From NCBI RefSeq assembly GCF_934754625.1, contig NZ_CAKVIU010000002.1: a stretch of DNA of 64,000 nucleotides; one strand, written 5' to 3'. A model generated the notes under the pieces. The model was not told the origin of the DNA, did no database searches, and was given only the letters and a program-made list of their open reading frames with translations. Of the stretch, positions 44,834 to 52,779 are shown in pieces. Position numbers and translations under genes: made by a program. The DNA comes from Catenibacterium sp900764725 (GTDB lineage: Bacteria > Bacillota_I > Bacilli_A > Erysipelotrichales > Coprobacillaceae). The first letter of the stretch is position 1. Each line of letters begins with the position of its first letter.

Positions 44834-44851
44834 GTAATGACTATGTATCAC
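44834..44851 (+). repeat. 18-bp direct repeat, right copy
   Basis: Exact second copy of the sequence at 43616-43633, 1218 bp away, on the upstream side of the coiled-coil gene. Flanking bases differ at both ends. Confidence 0.8.
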
Positions 44852-44876
44852 ATATTTACTTTTTTAATATGTGCAC

Positions 44877-44900
44877 AAAAAAGACAGAGATTACTCTCTG
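44877..44900 (-). terminator. Terminator of the HAD phosphatase unit
   Basis: On the minus strand CAGAGA and TCTCTG pair around a 4-nt loop, followed by TC and six T residues, just after the HAD stop codon. Confidence 0.75.
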
Positions 44901-44901
44901 C

Positions 44902-45624
44902 CTACAACACTTTATAAATAGCTTCACTGACACTATCTACGATATCAGTGACTTGTTCCTTTACACTATCAGGAGAACTATGGAAAGTAAAACTATGATC
45001 ACTTGCCTTAAATAAAGGTAAATCATTATAAGAATCTCCAATACCAAACATTTCATCCGCATTAAAATGTTTTTTAATTGCCTTTACACCCGTTCCCTTA
45101 GAAATACCCTTTAATACGATATCAATCACATCTTTATTCTGATAACCAGATACCATAGGATATCTATCATGTACATCTGATACAAATGTTGAAGCCTCTT
45201 CATTGGTATCAAACACTAAAGATATACTATAGAACTTTGAATCATGAATCTCCTCAAAACTCTTTATTTTAGTCAAAGTAGGAATATCAAGAAAACCAGT
45301 ATAATAGAAATGAGATACACTTTCTGTCTGTACAATAATATTGGCATGTTCTCTATAATGATTAAATATATCTCTTACAAGTTCTTTGTCTAATAGATGT
45401 TCTTCTATCACATTTCTATTCTTATCTAGTAGTAATGCCCCTGTACACATAATATAGAAATCAAAAGGAATACCTTCTACATCATATAAACAGCTTAGTG
45501 GTCTTCCTGTACAGACTCCAAATAGATCCTCCTTTTGAAAATCTTGAATCGCTTTTTTATCTATTTCTTTTACCTTCTTATTATGAACTAAAGTTCCATC
45601 TAAATCAGTCGCAAATGCCTTCAT
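44902..45624 (-). CDS. Cof-type HAD-superfamily phosphatase
   Basis: A 240-residue HAD hydrolase. Motif I is DLDGTLV (residues 7-13) with the nucleophilic aspartate, motif II lies in the VCTGRPLS segment, motif III lysine in KGISKGTGVKAI, and motif IV GIGDSYNDLPLF. The layout with a C2-type cap is that of Cof-like sugar-phosphate or flavin-phosphate phosphatases. It overlaps the HbpS-like gene by 20 bp and is translated with it. The natural substrate cannot be inferred. Confidence 0.9.
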   Translation of the reverse strand: MKAFATDLDGTLVHNKKVKEIDKKAIQDFQKEDLFGVCTGRPLSCLYDVEGIPFDFYIMCTGALLLDKNRNVIEEHLLDKELVRDIFNHYREHANIIVQTESVSHFYYTGFLDIPTLTKIKSFEEIHDSKFYSISLVFDTNEEASTFVSDVHDRYPMVSGYQNKDVIDIVLKGISKGTGVKAIKKHFNADEMFGIGDSYNDLPLFKASDHSFTFHSSPDSVKEQVTDIVDSVSEAIYKVL

Positions 45625-46030
45625 TCTTATATCCTCTCAATGTATTGATAATCAATTGATGATCCTCATCGTGCGCAAGTCCTGATACAATCACACAACC
45701 ACGTAACTCACCTTTAATAATAAGTGGAAAACCTCCACCACATATCGCAATACTCGCATCATTCTCATCATATATATGTTTTTCCTGCTGATCTAAATAT
45801 ACATAATAAGAACTATGTTGATAACGTTCCACTGTATTCTGCTTTCTATCCAACCACTCTACACCCTTTTTCCCAGGCATTAAGTATTGGAATACAATAT
45901 CACCATCTAACACAATTCTAATACGTACTGGTTTAGGTGTTTTCTTTACTATTTCATTCCCAATATAATAAGCATCAAACTCATCAAAGTTTAATTCTTC
46001 TTCTAACTTTAATACATCTTCTTTATTCAT
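45605..46030 (-). CDS. HbpS-like / UPF0303 (DUF336) family protein
   Basis: A 141-residue protein of the GlcG/HbpS superfamily. Typical features are an N-terminal helix, the VRIRIVLDGDIVFQYLMPGK strand region and the glycine-rich CGGGFPLIIKGELRGCVIVS turn that forms the ligand pocket in this fold. Relatives are annotated UPF0303 or heme-degrading-domain proteins; heme binding is shown only for a few members, so the role here is open. It is coupled to the HAD phosphatase by overlap. Confidence 0.8.
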   Translation of the reverse strand: MNKEDVLKLEEELNFDEFDAYYIGNEIVKKTPKPVRIRIVLDGDIVFQYLMPGKKGVEWLDRKQNTVERYQHSSYYVYLDQQEKHIYDENDASIAICGGGFPLIIKGELRGCVIVSGLAHDEDHQLIINTLRGYKNEGICD

Positions 46031-46147
46031 GTTATCACCTCATCGTATATTTATCACAGATGATCTTACAAAGAAACAGTTCGTATATGTTTAGAAACAA
46101 ATGTTCCCTTATTCTTATCTAAATGATAATTATAAAGAACTAAAAGT

Positions 46148-46936
46148 TCAATCATTTACTTGATGATATATAATTGCATAAAGATTACTTAGTACATACT
46201 GAAATGCGAGCTGTGAATAGAATGTACTAATTCTATTCTCTTTCTCACAATTAGGAATCACAATCAAATCATTACTATAAGGCATTAAAGAATTCTTCTT
46301 ATTCGCAGTAATAAGACCTATTCTCACATGGTTTTTAGTGAGTGTCTGAACACACTCTAATAATCTTTCTTGTCCTCTATAACTAATAATAAGTGCGTAA
46401 TCATCTTTATTCATACGTTTTGAAATATGTCTCTCTTCTCCGAATTGTGTCGCAAGAGTAGGGAATATATTTACTTTTACTAACTTATTCGCAAAATTAA
46501 TGACTGTAGTCTGCGTATCTCCATAACTAAACAAAAAGATACGTTTCTTATGAATAATCTTATGTGCCATAGACTTTAATACATTTATATCTAGACTTGA
46601 ATATACCTGTTTAATACTCTCCTGATACAAAGAAAACATATTCTTCATAATCTCTTCTGTAGTTTCATTAAACTGAAAAGGTGTTGTATAATCCACACTC
46701 TCTATAATATACTTATTCGCTTCTCTCTCTTTAATTAAATCTACCTTTAAAGCCTTATAACCACTATAACCTGCCTTACGGCATAATCTAATAATAGTCG
46801 CATTAGATGTATAAGTCTTTTTCGCAAGATCATTGATAGACAACTCTTCTAATAAATCTAAGTGATTCATTAAATAATCAATCACTTCTTTTTCAGTTTC
46901 TGTATACTTATTTTCTTGTGATATATCTAGTATCAT
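46148..46936 (-). CDS. RpiR-family regulator
   Basis: A 262-residue regulator with an N-terminal HTH_6 domain (TSNATIIRLCRKAGYSGYKA, about 38-57) and a SIS domain (RIFLFSYGDTQTTVINFANK, about 133-152). ATG 46936 has GAGGTG at 6-7 nt and is preferred over the longer frame reaching 46996. It is divergent from the MATE pump gene with about 115 bp between them and may control it or the minus-strand genes that follow. Confidence 0.88.
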   Translation of the reverse strand: MILDISQENKYTETEKEVIDYLMNHLDLLEELSINDLAKKTYTSNATIIRLCRKAGYSGYKALKVDLIKEREANKYIIESVDYTTPFQFNETTEEIMKNMFSLYQESIKQVYSSLDINVLKSMAHKIIHKKRIFLFSYGDTQTTVINFANKLVKVNIFPTLATQFGEERHISKRMNKDDYALIISYRGQERLLECVQTLTKNHVRIGLITANKKNSLMPYSNDLIVIPNCEKENRISTFYSQLAFQYVLSNLYAIIYHQVND

Positions 46937-47052
46937 GGGCTTCACCTCTTCTTCTATTTTAATGTAATTTTCTTTGATTAAAAGAGTAAATGACAAGATA
47001 TCTTTTATTCTCTTTCTATGATATCATGTATTAATCTTCAGGAGGAAATATC

Positions 47053-48390
47053 ATGAATCAGACACAAGATTTCACTAAGGGAGTCATCTGGAAACAATTA
47101 CTCTTTTTCTTTTTTCCTATTCTTATAGGAAGTTTCTTTCAACAGTTATATAACACTGTTGATACAATCATTGTTGGACAGGCATGTGGCACAAGTGCAC
47201 TTGCTGCAGTAGGTTCAACAGGAAACTTAACGAGTTTAATCGTTAACTTCTATGTAGGTTTATCTACAGGTGCTTCTGTAGTTATCGCCCAATACTACGG
47301 TGCACAAAATGAAAAGAAGATCCATCAAGCAGTTCATACTTCTTATATACTTGCAATTGTAAGTGGTATACTCATGATGCTGTTTGGTTTATTTTTCTCA
47401 TATCAATGTTTGGATGCCATTGGTACACCACATGATATCTTAAACGACGCTACTCTCTATATACAGCTTTACTTCTTATGTATGATTCCAGGTGCAATCT
47501 ACAACATTGGTGCAGGAATCTTAAGAGCGGTAGGGGACAGTAAAAGACCACTCTATTACTTAATTATATGTAGTATTGTGAATGTTGTCTTTGACTTTAT
47601 CTTTGTAGTCATCTTCCACCATGGTATTGCAGGTGCAGCTATTGCGACAGTCATCGCCCAATTTGTCTGTGCAGTATTAGTTACTATTCAATTGATGCGT
47701 ACTCAAGAAGTCTATAAACTCACTTTATCAAAGATGAAGTTTCATCTACCAGTACTCAAGAAGATTATTATGATTGGTGCACCAGCAGGGCTTCAATCAA
47801 CAATGTTTAATATATCCAACATTGTTTTACAGAGCCATATCAACGCCTTTGGAACTCAGACTATCGCTTCATGGTCTGTCTATGTAAAAATAGATGCTCT
47901 GTTTTGGATGATGATCGCAGCTATTGGTGCAGCCATCACAACATTTAGTGGACAAAACTATGGAGCTCATCTTCATGATCGTATCAAGAAAGGGACAAAA
48001 ACAGCTCTGGCTATGGCATTAATTATGTCTATCTCAATGAGTGCAATTTTATGCTTATCAGGAAGTTATATCACAAGGATATTCTCATCAGATCCACATA
48101 TCATTGAAGAATGTTATAGCTTGATGTTGTTCTTAATGCCATTTTATTTCTTATATTGTTGTGTAGAAATATTCTCAGGTACAATGAGGGGATGTGGGGA
48201 ATCAATTAAACCAATGGTATTAGTATGTCTAGGAATATGCGTACTACGTATTGCCTGGTTGACATTTGTTTCACCGCACTACCCAACTATTAAAGGTGTT
48301 GTTGTCTCTTATCCAGTCACTTGGTTTGTCACTTCAATACTCTTTATTATTTACTACAAACATTTCAAAAAGCATCACTTTGATGCTTAA
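47053..48390 (+). CDS. MATE-family efflux transporter
   Basis: A 445-residue membrane protein with twelve hydrophobic segments in two homologous halves. The first half starts with FPILIGSFFQQLYNTVDTII (about 18-37), the standard MATE helix 1-2 pattern, and the second with IGAPAGLQSTMFNISNIVLQ (about 237-256). It exports drugs or metabolites using an ion gradient; the substrate is unknown. An AGGAGG site precedes the ATG. Two hairpins follow the gene, the second an intrinsic terminator. Confidence 0.93.
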   Translation: MNQTQDFTKGVIWKQLLFFFFPILIGSFFQQLYNTVDTIIVGQACGTSALAAVGSTGNLTSLIVNFYVGLSTGASVVIAQYYGAQNEKKIHQAVHTSYILAIVSGILMMLFGLFFSYQCLDAIGTPHDILNDATLYIQLYFLCMIPGAIYNIGAGILRAVGDSKRPLYYLIICSIVNVVFDFIFVVIFHHGIAGAAIATVIAQFVCAVLVTIQLMRTQEVYKLTLSKMKFHLPVLKKIIMIGAPAGLQSTMFNISNIVLQSHINAFGTQTIASWSVYVKIDALFWMMIAAIGAAITTFSGQNYGAHLHDRIKKGTKTALAMALIMSISMSAILCLSGSYITRIFSSDPHIIEECYSLMLFLMPFYFLYCCVEIFSGTMRGCGESIKPMVLVCLGICVLRIAWLTFVSPHYPTIKGVVVSYPVTWFVTSILFIIYYKHFKKHHFDA

Positions 48391-48394
48391 CTAG

Positions 48395-48423
48395 GAAACA
48401 AAGTATAACTTTGTTTCTTTTTT
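48395..48423 (+). terminator. Terminator of the MATE gene
   Basis: GAAACAAAGT and ACTTTGTTTC (10 bp, perfect, 3-nt loop) followed by six T residues. A smaller hairpin (AAGCATCA/TGATGCTT, 48370-48388) overlaps the stop codon. Confidence 0.88.
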
Positions 48424-48465
48424 AATACAATATTAATAATATATTTTCATAGTGATAAAAAATCT

Positions 48466-48494
48466 TTGACATACAGTATGAATAGGTGTAATTT
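48466..48494 (+). promoter_or_regulatory. Promoter of the amino-acid ABC operon
   Basis: Consensus TTGACA (48466-48471), 17 nt and TAATTT (48489-48494), about 30 bp before the permease start. No riboswitch or T-box is evident in the short leader. Confidence 0.72.
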
Positions 48495-48522
48495 ATAGAC
48501 ATACAAGAAAAGGGGGATTCAT

Positions 48523-49221
48523 GTGAGTGGATTTTTAGGAAAATTAGGAGTTTATGCCAGCCGATTCAATCAGGCCCTAGTGATTACTATTGAGTTATCA
48601 ATTATATCATTATTGGCTGCGACAATTATTGGAATCATTGTTGGGTTAATCAATACTTCAAAGAGTAAGTCAATAATTATGAAGATATTAAAGGCAATCG
48701 CCAACCTTTATATCTATATCATTCGTGGTACACCAATGCTTGTACAAATATTGATTATCTATTTTGGCTTGGGACAGATGTTAAGACCAACAGGATTTAG
48801 CTGGTTAAATATTGGTGGTACCTTTACTGCAGGTACTGTTGCTTTATCACTTAATGCCGGTGCTTATATGGCAGAAATCGTAAGAGGAGGTATTGAATCA
48901 GTAGATCATGGACAGATTGAAGCAGCCAGATCACTTGGTTTAACTTATGGTAAAACAATGAAGAAAATTGTCTTACCACAGGCTTTAAGAACAATGTTAC
49001 CTTCAATCATCAACCAGTTCATTATATCTATCAAGGATACTTCATTATTATCTGTTATTGGACTAGCTGAATTGACTAATGTTGGTAAAACAATTGCGGC
49101 AACACAGTCACTTCATATGATGGCAGTTTATTGTTTTATGGCTTGTTATTATTTATTTATCTGTACAGTACTTGCACAAGTATCAAAGGTTGTAGAAAAG
49201 AGGTTATCTTATGGCAAATAA
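48523..49221 (+). CDS. Polar amino-acid ABC transporter permease
   Basis: A 232-residue HisM/GlnP-type permease with five hydrophobic segments. It carries the EAA loop ESVDHGQIEAARSLGLTYGKT (about 125-145) that contacts the ATPase, and the IRGTPMLVQILIIYFGLG motif (about 67-84) diagnostic of the polar amino-acid subfamily. It starts with GTG 48523 after AAGGGGG. It overlaps the ATPase gene by 11 bp. Substrate is probably glutamine, cystine or another polar amino acid. Confidence 0.94.
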   Translation: MSGFLGKLGVYASRFNQALVITIELSIISLLAATIIGIIVGLINTSKSKSIIMKILKAIANLYIYIIRGTPMLVQILIIYFGLGQMLRPTGFSWLNIGGTFTAGTVALSLNAGAYMAEIVRGGIESVDHGQIEAARSLGLTYGKTMKKIVLPQALRTMLPSIINQFIISIKDTSLLSVIGLAELTNVGKTIAATQSLHMMAVYCFMACYYLFICTVLAQVSKVVEKRLSYGK

Positions 49222-49945
49222 AAAAGTCTCTGTCAAAAACTTAAAGAAGAACTTTGGTTCTCTAGAAGTTTTAAAAGATATTTCTTTAGATATCAATGAA
49301 GGTGAAGTTATCTGTTTAATTGGTCCTTCAGGATCAGGTAAATCAACATTCTTAAGATGTTTAAACCGTTTAGAAGATATTACAAGTGGTAGTGTTGTTA
49401 TTGATGGAGAAGATATCACAGATCCTAAACTTGATATCAATAAGAAAAGAGAAAACATTGGAATGGTATTCCAGCACTTCAATCTTTTCCCACATATGAC
49501 AGTTAAAGAAAATATTATGTTAGCACCTGTTGAACTTAAGAAGATGACAAGTGAAGAAGCAGAAGAAACTGCTTATAAACTATTAGATCGTGTTGGTCTA
49601 AAGGATAAAGCAGACAGCTATCCAACACAGTTATCAGGTGGTCAGAAACAAAGAGTTGCCATTGCAAGAGCCCTTGCAATGAAACCAGATATTATGCTTT
49701 TTGATGAACCAACAAGTGCATTAGACCCAGAAATGGTTGGAGAAGTACTTGCGGTTATGAAAGATCTTGCAAAGCAGGGTATGACAATGGTTGTTGTTAC
49801 CCATGAAATGGGCTTTGCGAGAGAAGTAGGTACTAAAGTAATATTCATGGATGGTGGATATATTGTAGAACAGGGTAATCCATATGATGTCATCAATCAT
49901 CCACAGCAACAAAGAACTATAGATTTCTTAAACAAGGTTTTATAA
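49211..49945 (+). CDS. glnQ: Polar amino-acid ABC transporter ATPase
   Basis: A 244-residue ATPase with Walker A GPSGSGKST (about 37-45), Q-loop MVFQHFNLFPHMTV, signature LSGGQKQR (about 138-145), Walker B IMLFDEPTSALDPE and H-loop VTHEMGF. It is close in pattern to GlnQ/ArtP-type proteins. It energises the permease encoded immediately upstream and is translationally coupled to it. Confidence 0.95.
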   Translation: MANKKVSVKNLKKNFGSLEVLKDISLDINEGEVICLIGPSGSGKSTFLRCLNRLEDITSGSVVIDGEDITDPKLDINKKRENIGMVFQHFNLFPHMTVKENIMLAPVELKKMTSEEAEETAYKLLDRVGLKDKADSYPTQLSGGQKQRVAIARALAMKPDIMLFDEPTSALDPEMVGEVLAVMKDLAKQGMTMVVVTHEMGFAREVGTKVIFMDGGYIVEQGNPYDVINHPQQQRTIDFLNKVL

Positions 49946-49987
49946 GGTATCAACACATAAGTGTAGATATACAGGGAGGAAACGATT

Positions 49988-50749
49988 ATGAAAATGAAAA
50001 AATTAGGTGCTTTAATGTTAGCAGGTTTAATGGCAGTTTCATTAGTAGGATGTGGAGGAACATCTAGCAGTAAGAGTGAAGAAAAAACTTATATTATTGC
50101 GACTGATAAAACATATCCTCCATTTGAAATGGAAGATGATTCTGGTAAATTAGTTGGTGTCGATATGGACTTAATCAGAGCTATCGCTAAGGATCAGAAC
50201 TTCAAGATTAAGATCAACTCATTAGGATTTGATGCTGCATGTACAGCACTAGAATCAGGTGAAGCTGATGGTGTAATTGCTGGTATGTCAATCACTGATG
50301 AACGTAAAGGAAAATATGATTTCTCAGACCCATATTATGAAACAGGTGTTGCAATGGGTGTTAAGAAAGACTCTGGTATTAAAGGTTACGAAGATTTAAA
50401 GGGTAAAACTGTAGTCGCAAAAACATCTACTGCAGGTTTAAAATATGCTGAGTCTATTAAAGATAAATATGGATTCAAACTAGAAGTCGTAGAAGAATCT
50501 ACATTCATGTTTGAAAAAGTAAAATCTGGTGAAGCAGCTGCATGTTTTGAAGATTATCCAGTATTAAAATATATGGTTAAAACAGGTCAGTTAGACTTCG
50601 ATATTCCTTGTGGTAAAGAAAGTCCAGCAAACTATGGTTTCGCAGTATTAAAAGGTGAAAACAGTGAATTATTAAAGAAGTTCAACAAAGGTTTAGCTAA
50701 CTTAAAGAAAGATGGTACATACGATAAGATCGTAGCTAAGTACGAATAA
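49988..50749 (+). CDS. Amino-acid-binding lipoprotein
   Basis: A 253-residue extracellular solute-binding protein, family 3. A signal peptide ends in the lipobox LVGC (cysteine at residue 21), giving a membrane-tethered lipoprotein. The mature domain shows the family hallmarks: TDKTYPPFEMEDDSGKLVGV, GFDAACTALESGEADGVIAG and the ribose-like hinge NYGFAVLKGEN. It delivers the amino acid to the permease-ATPase pair upstream; the gap of 42 bp with its own strong GGAGG site allows higher expression. Confidence 0.94.
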   Translation: MKMKKLGALMLAGLMAVSLVGCGGTSSSKSEEKTYIIATDKTYPPFEMEDDSGKLVGVDMDLIRAIAKDQNFKIKINSLGFDAACTALESGEADGVIAGMSITDERKGKYDFSDPYYETGVAMGVKKDSGIKGYEDLKGKTVVAKTSTAGLKYAESIKDKYGFKLEVVEESTFMFEKVKSGEAAACFEDYPVLKYMVKTGQLDFDIPCGKESPANYGFAVLKGENSELLKKFNKGLANLKKDGTYDKIVAKYE

Positions 50750-50760
50750 AACCTATTAAA

Positions 50761-50794
50761 GAGTGATAAGATATATTTCTTATCATTCTTTTTT
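50761..50794 (+). terminator. Terminator of the ABC operon
   Basis: GAGTGATAAGA pairs with TCTTATCATTC (11 bp, one G-U) around a 6-nt loop, followed by seven T residues. Confidence 0.9.
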
Positions 50795-50811
50795 TATGTT
50801 ATACTTTATCT

Positions 50812-51081
50812 GTGAAAAAAATGAATTCTATACCACTTATATGTGGTTTATTATCTATCGCAGCATTTTCAATCTATTTTTATAGTGCCAATCATGCGCC
50901 TTATTCTTATACAGATATAATAGTGCTAGGTCCTGTGTTTTCTTTTGTAGGAATTATCTTTTCTATTCTTACTAGAAAAACAAGAACACTTATTTGGTGG
51001 TTAGGCTTATTGCTATGTGTCTCTGGCTTTTTGGTATGTATTATGGTATTCATGATATTAGTTATGTTTTTCATCTCTTAG
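50812..51081 (+). CDS. Small three-helix membrane protein, possibly leaderless
   Basis: An 89-residue hydrophobic protein with three membrane segments (about 8-25, 36-53 and 63-86). No family is recognised. It starts at GTG 50812 or ATG 50821 and has no ribosome binding site. A TATACT box at 50800-50805 would put the transcription start almost exactly on the GTG, so the mRNA may be leaderless; the -35 region falls in the preceding terminator and is weak. It lies 8 bp before the Tim44-like protein gene and may be cotranscribed. Confidence 0.5.
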   Translation: MKKMNSIPLICGLLSIAAFSIYFYSANHAPYSYTDIIVLGPVFSFVGIIFSILTRKTRTLIWWLGLLLCVSGFLVCIMVFMILVMFFIS

Positions 51082-51089
51082 GAGGCTTT

Positions 51090-51779
51090 ATGAAGAAATT
51101 AATTAGATGTTTATTTATCGTATTTATATTATGTTTTTCTGTTTCTCCTGTTTATGCAAGAGCTGGCGGCGGTGGAGGAGGATCAGGAGGAGGTGGAGGA
51201 GGAAGCAGTGGTTCTCCATCCCATCATTCTTCTTCTCCTGTAAGATATGTTGATACACCCGAAAGACGTATTGCAAATTTTTTAACTTTTTCTCTTATAT
51301 CATTAGGTTTTTCAAGTGTTGCGAAATATCGTCGTAGATATAAAGCTATCTCTATGCATAAGGCTATGAAAAAAGAATTAAAAGAGAAGAATAACACATT
51401 ATTTGATGAAATGAAGATGAACATGAAGGTTACTCGTTGCTATTATGCTATCCAGAATGCATGGAATGATAAAGATATGGATACTCTTAAAGAATATCTT
51501 TCTCCAGCACTATTCGACCAATGGCAAACTAAACTCAACTGGTGGGAGTATGAAGGTATACGTAATGAACTCTCTAATATCAGACTTTTAAAAACAATGG
51601 TTGTGGAAGTAGGAGATGACTACTTCTGGTCTTATATAGAAGGTAAGATGAGAGATAGAATGATTAAAGACAATGAAGTCACTCAGGACAATAAAGAAAT
51701 CTTTATTGAATATTGGTGCTTCAAGATGGAAGACGACAAGATTTACTTAGATGAAATCAGGCAGGAAGATGAACTATAA
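51090..51779 (+). CDS. Tim44-like domain protein with glycine-rich linker
   Basis: A 229-residue protein. A signal peptide (1-23, cleavage near YAR) is followed by a glycine/serine-rich linker of two hexaglycine runs (about 25-45), a hydrophobic segment (about 60-77) with positively charged flank, and a C-terminal Tim44-like alpha/beta domain (about 105-229) with CYYAIQNAWNDKDMDTLKEY and FDQWQTKLNWWE. Tim44-like domains bind membranes or proteins; the bacterial role is undefined. ATG 51090 follows GGAGG and is preferred over a longer frame. The last 24 bp of the gene are copied twice downstream. Confidence 0.75.
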   Translation: MKKLIRCLFIVFILCFSVSPVYARAGGGGGGSGGGGGGSSGSPSHHSSSPVRYVDTPERRIANFLTFSLISLGFSSVAKYRRRYKAISMHKAMKKELKEKNNTLFDEMKMNMKVTRCYYAIQNAWNDKDMDTLKEYLSPALFDQWQTKLNWWEYEGIRNELSNIRLLKTMVVEVGDDYFWSYIEGKMRDRMIKDNEVTQDNKEIFIEYWCFKMEDDKIYLDEIRQEDEL

Positions 51780-51830
51780 TCAGGCAGGAAGATGAACTAT
51801 AAGATAATCAGGCAGGAAGATGAACTATAA
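51756..51830 (+). repeat. Three tandem copies of a 24-bp gene-end sequence
   Basis: The unit ATCAGGCAGGAAGATGAACT plus ATAA occurs at 51756-51779 (the coding end with its stop), 51779-51802 and 51807-51830. Copies are identical; offsets are 23 and 28 bp. This looks like recent tandem duplication by slippage. Confidence 0.9.
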
Positions 51831-51831
51831 G

Positions 51832-51860
51832 TTGACCTTGTGAAATAATTGTGTTAGAAT
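51832..51860 (+). promoter_or_regulatory. Sigma-A promoter of the MGMT-like leader
   Basis: TTGACC (51832-51837), 17 nt and TAGAAT (51855-51860); predicted start near 51867, directly after the 24-bp repeats. Confidence 0.72.
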
Positions 51861-51866
51861 ACAAGC

Positions 51867-51957
51867 AACAAAGGAATATTTTATAGCATGTCATTCACAA
51901 AGCATTAGCTATACGTAGGAAAGAGAAATCTTTTCGCGTACGCTAATGCTTTTTTTT
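51867..51957 (+). ncRNA. Leader RNA or small RNA ending in an intrinsic terminator
   Basis: Between the promoter and the MGMT-like gene, AGCATTAGC (51901-51909) pairs with GCTAATGCT (51942-51950), extended inside by TACG/CGTA, and is followed by eight T residues. Transcripts would end near 51957 as a roughly 90-nt RNA unless termination is prevented. It could be an attenuator for the gene at 51981 or an independent small RNA. I recognise no riboswitch class. Confidence 0.5.
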
Positions 51958-51980
51958 GTTTATTTTTGGAGGAAAAAATA

Positions 51981-52511
51981 ATGGAATATATTAAAAGATA
52001 CCAGTCTCCAATTGGAGAAATTACTATGGCAAGTGATGGTGAATCACTTATTGGTTTATGGTTTGAAGATGATAAATATTATGCAGATATCTTAAAGGAA
52101 CCTATCGAACAGGATTTACCAGTTTTTGATCAGACAATTGCCTGGTTAAACTTATATTTTGATGGAATCGTTCCTAACTTCTGTCCACCTATTAAGATGC
52201 AGGGTACACCATTCCAGAGAATGATCTGGACTATTATCCAGCATATTCCTTATGGTGAAACAATCACTTATGGTGATATTGCGAAAGCAATTGCGAAATA
52301 TGGCAATAAGAAAGAGATGTCAGCACAGGCAGTTGGTGGTGCTATTGGTCATAATCATATTGCGTTAATCATCCCTTCACACCGTGTGATTGGTTCTAAG
52401 GGTAACTTAAAAGGCTATGCTTCTGGTGTAGAAAAGAAAAAAAAGCTTCTCCTCTTCGAAAAAGCCTCAGTTATTAACAGTAGTATGAGAATAGATACAA
52501 GACTTGCTTAA
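51981..52511 (+). CDS. MGMT/Ogt-like DNA alkylation protein with Ser in place of catalytic Cys
   Basis: A 176-residue protein with the complete O6-alkylguanine-DNA alkyltransferase fold: an N-terminal domain with the MASDGESLIGLWFEDD strand, the helix-turn-helix region TPFQRMIWTIIQHIPYGETI containing the usual arginine finger area, then VGGAIGHNH and IIPSHRVIG. In active enzymes the last motif is PCHRV; here codon TCA (52377-52379) gives Ser133. Without the acceptor cysteine, suicide methyl transfer is not expected. Alkyltransferase-like (ATL) proteins, which replace this Cys with Trp or Ala, bind lesions and hand them to excision repair, so an ATL-type role is plausible. ATG 51981 has GGAGG at correct distance. 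Confidence 0.85.
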   Translation: MEYIKRYQSPIGEITMASDGESLIGLWFEDDKYYADILKEPIEQDLPVFDQTIAWLNLYFDGIVPNFCPPIKMQGTPFQRMIWTIIQHIPYGETITYGDIAKAIAKYGNKKEMSAQAVGGAIGHNHIALIIPSHRVIGSKGNLKGYASGVEKKKKLLLFEKASVINSSMRIDTRLA

Positions 52512-52526
52512 TGCAGGTCTTTTTTT
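52500..52526 (+). terminator. Terminator of the MGMT-like gene
   Basis: AGACTTGC and GCAGGTCT (one G-U) with a 5-nt loop and six T residues, overlapping the stop codon. Confidence 0.85.
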
Positions 52527-52560
52527 AATATGATCGAGTCAAGAAAAGGAGGGCTTGATT

Positions 52561-52705
52561 ATGAATGAAAAACCACTAGATTATAGTACTTCTTACTAAA
52601 GAACAGTTTGATGCAGAAATTGAAAAAGGTATCGCTGACATAAAAGCAGGAAGAGTCTATTCAGCTGATGAAGTTGAAAAAGAAATGAAAGAATTAATGA
52701 AATAG
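52561..52705 (+). pseudogene. Frameshifted small antitoxin-like gene
   Basis: A strong AAGGAGGG site (52546-52553) precedes ATG 52561, but the frame ends after 12 codons (MNEKPLDYSTSY). In the next frame, from about 52592, LTKEQFDAEIEKGIADIKAG continues to RVYSADEVEKEMKELMK and TAG 52703-52705. This second part resembles the C-terminal half of small type II antitoxins. A one-base indel near 52590 would restore a 47-residue protein. No toxin gene is adjacent. Confidence 0.5.
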
Positions 52706-52779
52706 TCTTCTGTTTTCTTCTTAAAGATTCCCATATTATTCCCAAATTTTCAAAAGATAATACAAGTAGGGGGTAATTT

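Noticed and set aside
44830..45015. Plus-strand 61-codon frame.
   Set aside because: It runs antisense through the HAD phosphatase gene, lacks a ribosome binding site and resembles nothing.
50994..51089. Longer start of the Tim44-like protein.
   Set aside because: The extension overlaps the small membrane protein in another frame; ATG 51090 follows GGAGG and begins a good signal peptide.
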